DNA of 7,624 nucleotides. It comes from Candidatus Magasanikiibacteriota bacterium. Lineage in GTDB: Bacteria; Patescibacteriota; Patescibacteriia; Magasanikbacterales; UBA10003. The notes beneath the pieces are model-generated. The model was not told where the DNA came from and ran no database searches. It saw nothing but the letters and a program-made list of their open reading frames with translations. Position 1 is the first letter of the stretch; each line of letters opens with the position of its first letter. This document shows positions 1 through 5,322 of this stretch, in pieces. The stretch lies in NCBI GenBank assembly GCA_026396495.1, contig JAPLWR010000099.1, positions 1 to 7,624 on the forward strand, read 5' to 3'. The position numbers and the translations under genes were made by a program.

Positions 1-702
1 TTTAAAATTAAAAAGCCAAGTATAAGAGTATCCAGCGCTAATTAAGGAAGGTAATTGAATTAAGAGGTGAAGAAGGGCACCTAAAATTACACCCCAAGCT
101 AAACCAGTATTCCCCCAGAGAGGTACAAAAAAAACTGCGCCAAAAATTATACCAATGTTATACATCATTGGTGAAAGAGAATACACAAAGAAGTTTTTTA
201 CTGATTGCAAAACTGCGCCGGCTACAGTTGATAAACCTAAAAGTAAGGGACTTAAAAGCATTATTCGGGTCATTTTAATAGTGAGGGCTAACTTTTCTCC
301 GTTAAACCCCGGAGCAATAAATGGTACTAAAATTGGGGCTAGAGCAATTAAAACAACTGTTAATATGATTAAGAAAAATCCCAAGGTGTTAATGGCATTA
401 TTGACTAATCGCCAGGCTTCATTTTTTTTATCTTTCCAAAGTGTACTGGAGCTAAAGAGTTTAGTAAAAACTGGTATAAAACCAGCGGAAAAAGCGCCTA
501 AAATTATTAGGTTATAAGCAAGATCGGGAATTTTAAAAGCCGCATAGTAGGCGTCTATGACGTCACCCGCTCCAAAATAATGGGCTAAGACTCTATCTCT
601 TATAAAACCTAAAAGACGGGAAACCAAAGTTGTGGCACCTAAAATTAAAGCCGCGCCAGTGACACTTTCAGTGTAGTTATTAAAAATTTTTTTCCAAATC
701 AT
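1..702 (-). CDS. murJ: Lipid II flippase MurJ, N-terminal part (cut by left edge)
   Basis: This encodes the first 234 residues of a MurJ/MviN-family (MOP superfamily) membrane transporter, which flips lipid-linked peptidoglycan precursor across the cytoplasmic membrane. I read it by translating the minus strand: it starts MIWKKIFNNYTESVTGA and stays open to base 1. The family signature at residues 28-61 is clear: SRLLGFIRD, then HYFGAG, then DAYYAAFKIPDL. R29, R35 and D50 line up with E. coli R18, R24 and D39 at a constant offset of 11, and LGAFSAGF (69-76) matches the conserved GAFS segment. Hydrophobic segments follow near 108-130, 147-166, 178-195 and 200-222. The family is usually over 500 residues, so more than half lies outside the window. 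The ATG overlaps the TGA of the upstream gene (ATGA, 699-702) and no SD is visible, so translation is probably coupled. Family assignment is secure. Confidence 0.95.
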   Translation of the reverse strand, partial: MIWKKIFNNYTESVTGAALILGATTLVSRLLGFIRDRVLAHYFGAGDVIDAYYAAFKIPDLAYNLIILGAFSAGFIPVFTKLFSSSTLWKDKKNEAWRLVNNAINTLGFFLIILTVVLIALAPILVPFIAPGFNGEKLALTIKMTRIMLLSPLLLGLSTVAGAVLQSVKNFFVYSLSPMMYNIGIIFGAVFFVPLWGNTGLAWGVILGALLHLLIQLPSLISAGYSYTWLFNFK

Positions 703-1394
703 TTTATTTGGTTGGAAAAGATTATTTTGAGAAGGGTTTTGGGTGTAGTATTTTTTTCTTCACCCAAAGTTAAAAGTAGTTCTCCCTCAGTGATATCTTT
801 TTTAAAATTTAAACGCCATTCTGTTTTGCCTTTATCCTCTTTAGTTATTTGGTAATCTTGACTGGTGAGATTTTTTTTATAAAAATCAAATATTTTTTTA
901 GGGGCGTCATTTAAATTATCCCATTCTATTTCTATTATATCTAGATTATTGTTGGGTATCGGTTGCAGTAATTTTTTAAAATCAGCGTAATTTAAAGATG
1001 GGGAGACAATAATATTGTTACGCAGAATCTTTTTTTCTTCTGCTAAGTCTGGTTGGAATTTTAAAATAATTGGACCAAAAATATATTTTGGTACTTGAGC
1101 CAAACGATTAAAAAGCAAATCGTTCTCTTTAGCATCTTGGAAGTGGATTAAAGATCTGTCATCAAAACGGTATAGGGGGACATCGGTGGGAAAATGAGAG
1201 GGAAGGGCTGCTACTCGTTTGATAGTTGGCCCACTATAAAAAATACTGATGATACTAAAAACTACCACAGCTAGAATTACCAGAGTAATTAAAAGAGAAA
1301 TCAGCTTCCACAGGCAAGAGCCTTTGTTTTTAAGAGCAGGTTCTTCAATGGGAGATGGAGTAAAGTCACGAATGACTGGTTGGGTTGAATCCAT
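699..1394 (-). CDS. Single-pass membrane-anchored protein of unknown function
   Basis: I do not recognise a named family in this 231-residue protein. It has a short cytoplasmic N-terminus rich in proline and charge (1-26), one strong membrane segment (about 28-53, LISLLITLVILAVVVFSIIS) and a soluble domain outside the membrane of about 175 residues. That domain has LPSHFPTDVPLY at 64-75 just after the membrane, and a segment at 163-183 containing KKIFDFYKKNL, followed by a predicted strand-rich end (EWRLNFKK, GELLLTL, LLKIIFS). This arrangement of a short FPxDxPLY motif near the membrane and a later FYKxxL helix resembles small anchored proteins I associate with Patescibacteria, but that is recollection, not proof. 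The start ATG lies just behind a good promoter and has no SD. Its stop overlaps the murJ start, so it is the first gene of a two-gene unit and may act at the envelope with MurJ. Confidence 0.85.
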   Translation of the reverse strand: MDSTQPVIRDFTPSPIEEPALKNKGSCLWKLISLLITLVILAVVVFSIISIFYSGPTIKRVAALPSHFPTDVPLYRFDDRSLIHFQDAKENDLLFNRLAQVPKYIFGPIILKFQPDLAEEKKILRNNIIVSPSLNYADFKKLLQPIPNNNLDIIEIEWDNLNDAPKKIFDFYKKNLTSQDYQITKEDKGKTEWRLNFKKDITEGELLLTLGEEKNTTPKTLLKIIFSNQIK

Positions 1395-1411
1395 AGGTAT
1401 TAGATAAAAGT

Positions 1412-1440
1412 ATTTTAGCAGGATTCCAGACTTAATTCAA
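1412..1440 (-). promoter_or_regulatory. Promoter for the membrane protein-murJ unit
   Basis: On the minus strand, TTGAAT (1440-1435) and TAAAAT (1417-1412) are separated by exactly 17 bases, and a TGC extended -10 element directly precedes TAAAAT. The predicted transcription start is near 1405, only about 10 bases before the ATG at 1394, so the message would have a very short leader and no SD. Confidence 0.7.
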
Positions 1441-1453
1441 CTTGTGAGTTGAA
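1436..1453. repeat. 7-bp inverted repeat overlapping the minus-strand -35 box
   Basis: TTCAACT (1436-1442) and AGTTGAA (1447-1453) form a perfect inverted repeat around TGTG. It covers most of the -35 box of the minus-strand promoter and lies about 40 bases upstream of the plus-strand -10 box. This position would suit a repressor site for one or both divergent transcripts. No regulator is identified; a chance palindrome remains possible. Confidence 0.4.
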
Positions 1454-1491
1454 AAGCCGCTTTTACAGGTCCAGATAGTTTTTTATTTTTA

Positions 1492-1500
1492 TGTTATAAT
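1492..1500 (+). promoter_or_regulatory. Extended -10 promoter for the beta-CASP nuclease gene
   Basis: TGTTATAAT gives a perfect TATAAT with an upstream TGn extension. At 17 bases upstream the sequence is CAGATA, a poor -35 box, so recognition would rest on the extended -10. The predicted start is near 1507, leaving a leader of about 30 bases with no SD before the ATG at 1539. Confidence 0.55.
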
Positions 1501-1538
1501 AAGCATATACCCTAATTACTTTAAATTATAAGCAAAGT

Positions 1539-2864
1539 ATGAAGCTAACTTTTCACGGAGCAGCAGGGGAGGTAACTGGCTCTTGTTATCTATTAGAAAC
1601 TAACAACAAAAAATACCTTATAGATTGTGGTATGTTTCAAGGTGGGGAATTCAGTGAGGACCGTAATTGGAACGCTTTTGGTTTTGATCCGCAAACTATA
1701 GAGGCTGTCATTTTAACCCACGCTCACTTAGATCATACAGGGCGATTGCCTAAACTAGTTAAAGAAGGTTTTACCGGCACAATTTATGCTAATCCCGCCA
1801 CTAGGGATTTAGCCCGTTTGGTAATGCTGGATGCGGTGGAAATTATGTTGTATAACCAGAAAAAAAATGGTATTCCTTTGTTGTACGAAGAGGCCGATGT
1901 TGAAGACACAATGAAATTGTTTAAAAGTGTTGATTATGTACAAAAAACTAGATTAGATGAAGATGTTCATTTTACTTTTAAAGATGCGGGACATATTTTG
2001 GGCTCTTGTTTTATTCGTTTAGAATTAGAAGGAAAGATAATTGTTTTCTCTGGTGATATTGGCAATGTTCATGTGCCGATTGTGAGAGAAACCGCCAATC
2101 TAGGAGAAGCAGATTATTTGGTTTTGGAGTCTACTTATGGTCATACTAATCATGAAGATCCAGAACGTCGTATTTTTCTTTTGCAAGATGCTATTATCAC
2201 TACTATTAAAAGAAAAGGTGTTTTGATGATTCCAGCTTTTTCCTTAGAAAGAACCCAAGAAATTTTATATGAAATTAACAGCCTTTTAAATAGTAATCTA
2301 ATACCGCACTCACCAATTTTTTTAGATAGTCCTATGGCCGCAGCAGCCACAGAGATTTATAAAAAATATCCTCAGTATTTTGATGAGGCAGCTAAATACT
2401 TAATTGGTAAAGGAGATGATCTATTTAATTTTCCTGATTTAAAAATAACTCACACACCAGATGATTCCAAACAAATTAATAATATTAAAGCGCCTAAAAT
2501 TATTATTGCTGGATCTGGTATGATGAACGGCGGAAGAATTTTACATCATTTGTTGCGTTATTTAAGTGATGCTAAATCAATGCTTTTGATTATTGCCTAT
2601 CAAGCCAGAGGCACTTTGGGCAATCGTTTGTTAAAAGGAGAAAAACGAGTACATATTGCAGAAGTTAGGGTGATCGGAGCCTATAGTGCTCATGGTGATC
2701 AAAATAAATTAGTAGCTTGGGTCAAAGAGGCCAAGCGTTCACCTAGCAGAATATTTTTAGTACATGGCGATGAAGAACCTTTAAGTGCTTTGCAGCAAAG
2801 ATTAGGGGAGGAAACAGAAGCCCAGGTTACAATAGCAGTTATGTCTGAAACTCTAGAGATTTAA
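1539..2864 (+). CDS. Metallo-beta-lactamase/beta-CASP ribonuclease (CPSF73/YSH1-like)
   Basis: This is a zinc-dependent RNA-processing nuclease of 441 residues, with the usual three-part order and about the expected length. The metallo-beta-lactamase part begins KLTFHGAAGEVTGSCYLLE, carries the metal motif HAHLDH at 61-66, GHILGS with H152, and SGDIG with D173. The ESTYG segment (197-201) leads into the beta-CASP domain, marked by LDSPMA (262-267) and SGMMNGGR (326-333). The RMMBL part has AYSAHGD (H385) and VHGDEEP (H409). These are the residues expected for an active enzyme. Family members of this short type (COG1236) are common in bacteria and archaea and cut single-stranded RNA; whether this one is an endo- or exonuclease cannot be told. 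It is not RNase J, whose motif spacing and C-terminal domain differ. It is a single-gene unit with its own promoter and terminator and no visible SD. Confidence 0.94.
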   Translation: MKLTFHGAAGEVTGSCYLLETNNKKYLIDCGMFQGGEFSEDRNWNAFGFDPQTIEAVILTHAHLDHTGRLPKLVKEGFTGTIYANPATRDLARLVMLDAVEIMLYNQKKNGIPLLYEEADVEDTMKLFKSVDYVQKTRLDEDVHFTFKDAGHILGSCFIRLELEGKIIVFSGDIGNVHVPIVRETANLGEADYLVLESTYGHTNHEDPERRIFLLQDAIITTIKRKGVLMIPAFSLERTQEILYEINSLLNSNLIPHSPIFLDSPMAAAATEIYKKYPQYFDEAAKYLIGKGDDLFNFPDLKITHTPDDSKQINNIKAPKIIIAGSGMMNGGRILHHLLRYLSDAKSMLLIIAYQARGTLGNRLLKGEKRVHIAEVRVIGAYSAHGDQNKLVAWVKEAKRSPSRIFLVHGDEEPLSALQQRLGEETEAQVTIAVMSETLEI

Positions 2865-2872
2865 AAGAAATT

Positions 2873-2909
2873 AAAAAAGACCGTCCGAGCGTTATGCCGG
2901 ACGGTTTTT
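2873..2909. terminator. Strong bidirectional intrinsic terminator
   Basis: ACCGTCCG (2880-2887) pairs perfectly with CGGACGGT (2898-2905) around a 10-base loop. An A-run lies before the stem and TTTTT at 2905-2909, so the hairpin ends in a U-tract in either direction. It closes the nuclease gene on the plus strand and the 2950-3432 gene on the minus strand. Confidence 0.92.
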
Positions 2910-2949
2910 GAAAACTAGTAATCAATTAAATGTTGGTGGCCTGTGTTAA

Positions 2950-3432
2950 TCAGGCCAGAGCGGTGGAGGCCTGGTTGGCCGGGTCATCTCCACCCACAGG
3001 GGGGAGAGCGTTGAAAACGTGATCACCCTTGTTGATGAAAACGTCGTAGAAGAGAGAACCTGGGAAAGCCTGGGAAGCAAGATGACGCAGGGTGTGGTCA
3101 TCAAGTTCCATGGCATTGTAGGCCTGGAGGTGAGTTGCTTCTCTGTCATCCGGCTCCACATCTCCACAGCTACGCTTTCTTTCTGCCGCCTTGTGGAACC
3201 ACTTGGTGATCCTTGTGCCTTCAAGAACTTGCTTATTGCGCAGAGTGATCTTCTCAGGATGAATACCTTCCACATCATAGGCCACAGCCTTGAGGCCGTT
3301 TTCGTCGCCTACGATGGTGAAAAGCTTTTCTCCTCGGCCGTGGCGCAGAAGCGCTGAACCAAAAAGATGGGGAAAACCACTCTTGGTGACCGCAGCCAGA
3401 AGTGCCGATTCCTCGCACAAACGCCTGCCCAT
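2950..3432 (-). CDS. Hypothetical protein in GC-rich cassette (gene 1)
   Basis: I do not recognise this 160-residue protein. The ATG at 3432 is chosen over an in-frame upstream one at 3465 because a near-perfect SD (CCAAGGAGG) sits 5 bases before it. The sequence begins MGRRLCEESALLAAVTKSGF and reads like a soluble, mixed alpha/beta protein: hydrophobic stretches are short, there is no signal peptide or membrane helix, and the charged middle (KWFHKAAERKRS, GDVEPDDREATH) is followed by a histidine-rich DDHTLRHLASQAF. There are two cysteines (residues 6 and 88) without a CxxC pattern. G+C is far above that of flanking genes, suggesting transfer from elsewhere. It lies 86 bases downstream of a second unknown gene on the same strand and ends before the shared terminator. 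The coding call rests on SD, open frame and promoter; the function is unknown. Confidence 0.72.
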   Translation of the reverse strand: MGRRLCEESALLAAVTKSGFPHLFGSALLRHGRGEKLFTIVGDENGLKAVAYDVEGIHPEKITLRNKQVLEGTRITKWFHKAAERKRSCGDVEPDDREATHLQAYNAMELDDHTLRHLASQAFPGSLFYDVFINKGDHVFNALPPVGGDDPANQASTALA

Positions 3433-3437
3433 TCGTT

Positions 3438-3446
3438 CCTCCTTGG
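3438..3446 (-). promoter_or_regulatory. Strong Shine-Dalgarno that fixes the start at 3432
   Basis: The minus strand reads CCAAGGAGG followed by AACGA and ATG. This is nearly the full anti-SD complement at ideal spacing, and it is the best SD in the window; most other genes here have none. Confidence 0.85.
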
Positions 3447-3455
3447 TGTCTCTTA

Positions 3456-3480
3456 GTATTATCACCCTGTGTGGTAATAC
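3456..3480. repeat. 10-bp inverted repeat at the start of the gene 1 transcript
   Basis: GTATTATCAC (3456-3465) and GTGGTAATAC (3471-3480) pair over 10 positions, nine Watson-Crick and one T/G, around a 5-base centre. It lies immediately downstream of the predicted promoter and before the SD. It could be an operator for a dimeric regulator or a stem-loop at the 5' end of the mRNA. Confidence 0.65.
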
Positions 3481-3485
3481 TTTTT

Positions 3486-3514
3486 TCTATCTCGATTTCA
3501 GGTCTGTTTGTCAA
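3486..3514 (-). promoter_or_regulatory. Possible promoter for cassette gene 1
   Basis: The minus strand has a perfect TTGACA (3514-3509). The -10 is less clear: GATAGA at 17 bases (3491-3486), or TAGAAA at 19 bases. Start of transcription would be around 3479, at the edge of the inverted repeat. The -35 overlaps the end region of gene 2 by one base beyond its TGA, so the site is compact. Confidence 0.45.
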
Positions 3515-3518
3515 AGGA

Positions 3519-3974
3519 TCAAGTTTGGTGTTCGAGAAGACGACGGGGAGGAGGTATCTTACCTACCAAAGGTGAGGCATTTGAACCCCACGCAGGTGGT
3601 CCCCCAAAGGAGCTAGGTTGTTTTTCCTTGTGCTCCCAAATGATCACTGCACCAGTTCCAAAAAGTTCCCTAACCAATTTTTGAGTTTTGGTTTTGAGCT
3701 GGGGAACTCCAAGGGTTTCGGGTTTTTCTACTTTGGGCAAAGCTTGACTAACCGGTGTGTGTGATTCAGCAGACAACCAATTGTCATCTACAGCAAGAAA
3801 GGCGCAACGGAGATTTTCTTTCCTTCCATTGTGACCCATAGCCACAATGAGGCGCTTGCCATAGAGACCATGTTCTTCTGGTAACTGTACTCCAGCCATA
3901 AAGACCACTTTGGGTACTGCTGACGAAAAGGCTTTGCGTGCCTTCACGACACACCTTGAGAAACCGCTTTCCAT
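3519..3974 (-). CDS. Hypothetical protein in GC-rich cassette (gene 2)
   Basis: I do not recognise this 151-residue protein. The ATG at 3974 follows an AAGGGAG SD by 8 bases and a strong promoter at 4051-4023, which supports both strand and start. The first 70 residues look like a folded domain with strands such as PKVVFMAGVQL and KRLIVAMGHNG, then LRCAFLAVDDNWL. The middle is lysine/threonine-rich (LKTKTQKLVRELFGTGAVII), and the last 35 residues are proline/glycine-rich (SSFGGPPAWGSNASPLVG, then KIPPPRRLLEHQT) and probably unstructured. There is no signal peptide, membrane helix or metal motif. Base composition is well above the surrounding AT-rich genes, as for gene 1, and both may have arrived together. 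I see no sequence resemblance between the two proteins by eye. The tail may be less reliable as coding sequence than the front. Confidence 0.68.
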   Translation of the reverse strand: MESGFSRCVVKARKAFSSAVPKVVFMAGVQLPEEHGLYGKRLIVAMGHNGRKENLRCAFLAVDDNWLSAESHTPVSQALPKVEKPETLGVPQLKTKTQKLVRELFGTGAVIIWEHKEKQPSSFGGPPAWGSNASPLVGKIPPPRRLLEHQT

Positions 3975-3982
3975 ACCACCAA

Positions 3983-3989
3983 CTCCCTT
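3983..3989 (-). promoter_or_regulatory. Shine-Dalgarno for cassette gene 2
   Basis: The minus strand carries AAGGGAG, 8 bases before the ATG at 3974. It also lies in a small 5-bp hairpin (AACTC...GAGTT), so access by the ribosome might be modulated; this last point is speculative. Confidence 0.6.
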
Positions 3990-4004
3990 GAGTTTTGAGA
4001 AACT

Positions 4005-4021
4005 GAAAAGAACAGCTTTTC
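4005..4021. repeat. Inverted repeat at the 5' end of the gene 2 transcript
   Basis: GAAAAG (4005-4010) and CTTTTC (4016-4021) form a perfect 6-bp stem with a 5-base loop, beginning within a few bases of the predicted minus-strand transcription start (about 4016). It mirrors the position of the larger repeat at gene 1. Confidence 0.45.
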
Positions 4022-4022
4022 T

Positions 4023-4051
4023 ACTTTAGGCTAATTAAGCTTTTTTGTCAA
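4023..4051 (-). promoter_or_regulatory. Strong sigma-70-type promoter for cassette gene 2
   Basis: On the minus strand, TTGACA (4051-4046, consensus) is followed after exactly 17 bases by TAAAGT (4028-4023, four of six consensus positions). The predicted start is about 4016, giving a leader of about 40 bases. Confidence 0.8.
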
Positions 4052-4061
4052 GCATTTTCAT

Positions 4062-4070
4062 TTATCCACA
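4062..4070 (+). promoter_or_regulatory. Perfect DnaA box
   Basis: TTATCCACA is the classical high-affinity DnaA-binding sequence. It sits in the AT-rich divergent spacer between the cassette and mraZ. A second site with one mismatch, in opposite orientation, lies at 4172-4180 (TGGGGATAA), inside the MraZ array. Two sites are too few for an origin call; a lone box could regulate the dcw promoter or be chance. Confidence 0.4.
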
Positions 4071-4132
4071 AGGTCGTTTTTTATTTTTTATTTTTTTGCT
4101 TATTTAAGGCAATATTAAATAGTTATTTGTGG

Positions 4133-4161
4133 TTGAAAAAGGACTAAAAGTGGTGTATACT
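4133..4161 (+). promoter_or_regulatory. Promoter of the mraZ-rsmH-ftsL operon
   Basis: TTGAAA (4133-4138) and TATACT (4156-4161) are separated by 17 bases; each matches five of six consensus positions. The predicted start is about 4168, just ahead of the MraZ-box array, leaving a leader of about 50 bases before the mraZ ATG. A second TATAAT at 4161-4166 has no suitable -35. Confidence 0.8.
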
Positions 4162-4170
4162 ATAATCATA

Positions 4171-4200
4171 GTGGGGATAAGTGGGGAAAAGTGGCAAAAC
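4171..4200 (+). promoter_or_regulatory. MraZ operator: three 10-bp direct repeats
   Basis: GTGGGGATAA, GTGGGGAAAA and GTGGCAAAAC follow one another without gaps, exactly one helical turn apart. MraZ is known to bind short tandem GTGG-type repeats with 10-bp spacing in front of its own gene and to control the dcw operon. Two further GTGG units start at 4129 and 4150, each 21 bases from the next, so five copies lie on roughly one face of the helix across the -35, -10 and start. The array is intact although the mraZ gene is not. Confidence 0.85.
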
Positions 4201-4217
4201 ACTAAAAACCGAGATTT

Positions 4218-4467
4218 ATGTTTATTGGTGAATTTCAACTCTAGATTGATGCTTTCTGGTGCTATGGATGTAAAACTAGATGGACAGGGTAGAATCATTG
4301 TTCCAGAATATTTACAAACATTTGCCGAATTAAAAAAGAAAATAGTTATTACTGGTTTGTATAGTCGTTTAGAAATTTGGGATGAGGATAAGTGGAATAT
4401 TTATAAACAGCAAACAGAAACTAACAGTAACGATATTGGAGAGAGAATGGGGGAATTAGGAATATAA
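4218..4467 (+). pseudogene. mraZ: Transcriptional regulator MraZ, broken by an internal deletion
   Basis: MraZ is an AbrB-like DNA-binding regulator with two similar halves that assembles into a ring and controls the dcw operon. The ATG at 4218 opens the typical MraZ start, MFIGEFQL, but reaches TAG at 4242. From 4237, one frame over, comes the C-terminal half: NSRLMLSGAMDVKLDGQGR, then VPEYL, then SRLEIWDEDKW, ending ELGI at the TAA 4465-4467. Intact MraZ is about 143 residues; here only 8 plus 76 remain, so about 60 residues (roughly 180 bases), including most of the first AbrB half, are absent. The C-terminal piece could be made alone from ATG 4249 (72 residues), but would lack half the DNA-binding surface. 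A GTG further upstream at 4129 lies within the promoter and cannot be the start. Identity is certain; whether the lesion is real or an assembly error is open. Confidence 0.9.
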
Positions 4468-4468
4468 T

Positions 4469-5318
4469 ATGGCTCACATTTCTGTTTTTTTGCAAGAAGC
4501 TGTTGAAGGATTAGGTCTTAAAAATGGTGATAAAGTAATAGATTGTACTTTTGGAGATGGGGGGCATACACAAAAAATTTTGGAGCAAGTAGGAGAAAAA
4601 GGACAGGTTTTGGCCATTGATACCGATAAAGAGAATATTAAAAGAGGCCAAAATAAGTTCAGTGCTAATAAACAACTTTGTTCATTTAAAAGAGATTGCA
4701 GAAACTAATAATTTTCTTGGAGCGCAGGGAATTTTAATGGATTTAGGTTGGTCTTCAACTCAGTTTGAAGAATCAGGCAGAGGTTTTAGTTTTTTAAAAG
4801 ATGAACCCTTGGACATGAGGTTAGGAGGTGGCGATTTAACTGCCAAAGAAATTATTAATACTTGGTCAGAAAAAGAATTAGGTCAGATTTTTAGAGAATA
4901 CGGAGAGGAAAGAATGTGGCGTCAAATTGCTAAAGCCATTGTAGAAACTAGAAAAAAAGAAAAAATAGAAACATCAGGATCTCTGGCCTTACTAGTGGAT
5001 GTCTTAATTAGGAGAGGTGAATCACGTATTCATCCAGCCACAAAAATTTTTCAAGCTTTGCGTATTGCTGTGAATGATGAATTAAATGTTTTAAAGCAGA
5101 CCTTACCTCAGGCTTTAGAAATTTTATCTCCTCAGGGCCGATTAGCTATAATTTGCTTTCATTCTTTGGAAGATAGAATCGTCAAGCATTTTTTTCAAAA
5201 ACAAGCTGGCAAAAATTTAAAAATAATAAATAAAAAACCCATTGTGGTTGGCGCCGAGGAATTACATAATAATCCGCGCAGCCGCAGTGCTAAACTAAGA
5301 ATTGCTGAAAAAATGTAA
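4469..5318 (+). pseudogene. rsmH: 16S rRNA m4C1402 methyltransferase RsmH, frameshifted
   Basis: RsmH (MraW) methylates N4 of C1402 in 16S rRNA using S-adenosylmethionine. It starts at ATG 4469, one base after the mraZ stop, with a weak SD (AGG). Frame one gives MAHISVFLQEAVEGL, the SAM-binding DCTFGDGGH (25-33) and LAIDTD (49-53), then turns to nonsense and stops at 4706-4708. The following frame resumes near 4671 with NNFVHLKEIAE and continues through GILMDLGWSSTQ, RGFSFLKDEPLDMRLGG, YGEERMW, HPATKIFQALRIAVNDEL, IICFHSLEDRIVKHFF and NPRSRSAKLRIAE to TAA 5316-5318. Compared with relatives, about 5 residues are missing at the joint, so a small deletion (3n+2 bases) between about 4660 and 4680 fits better than a single-base error. 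As read, no full-length enzyme is made. All other conserved blocks are intact, so the damage is recent or artefactual. Confidence 0.92.
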
Positions 5319-5322
5319 CCAT

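Noticed and set aside
155..517. Plus-strand open frame of 120 codons
   Set aside because: It is antisense to the clear murJ reading frame and has no family character.
699..701. Genetic code 25 (UGA as glycine), as in some CPR lineages
   Set aside because: TGA ends three genes at sensible places and no in-frame TGA occurs inside conserved genes; tryptophan is always TGG.
3572..3591. tRNA T-arm-like hairpin on the minus strand (TTCAAAT loop in a 6-bp stem)
   Set aside because: The base after the loop is G instead of the conserved C61, and no acceptor, D or anticodon arms are found around it.
2946..3616. Other long open frames on both strands through the GC-rich block
   Set aside because: They overlap the two minus-strand genes. 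High G+C lowers stop frequency in all frames; only the frames starting at 3432 and 3974 have SD and promoter support.
2940..4000. Insertion sequence, integron or CRISPR array as the origin of the cassette
   Set aside because: I found no terminal inverted repeats, target duplications, transposase, attachment-like repeats or spacer-repeat pattern in or beside the block.
4129..4467. A 112-residue mraZ frame starting at GTG 4129
   Set aside because: This GTG lies between 4129 and the promoter -10, upstream of the predicted transcript start, and the N-terminal sequence it would add has no MraZ character. The true MraZ start (MFIGEF) is at 4218 in another frame.
4672..4690. Programmed +1 frameshift in rsmH at CTT-T, as in prfB
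   Set aside because: There is no stop codon in the A site, no SD-like stimulator, and the shift would still leave the protein short of residues; rsmH is not known to use recoding.
4617..5318. Independent gene starting at TTG 4617
   Set aside because: The sequence is the C-terminal part of RsmH; its first residues before NNFVHLKEIAE do not fit the family and there is no ribosome-binding site.
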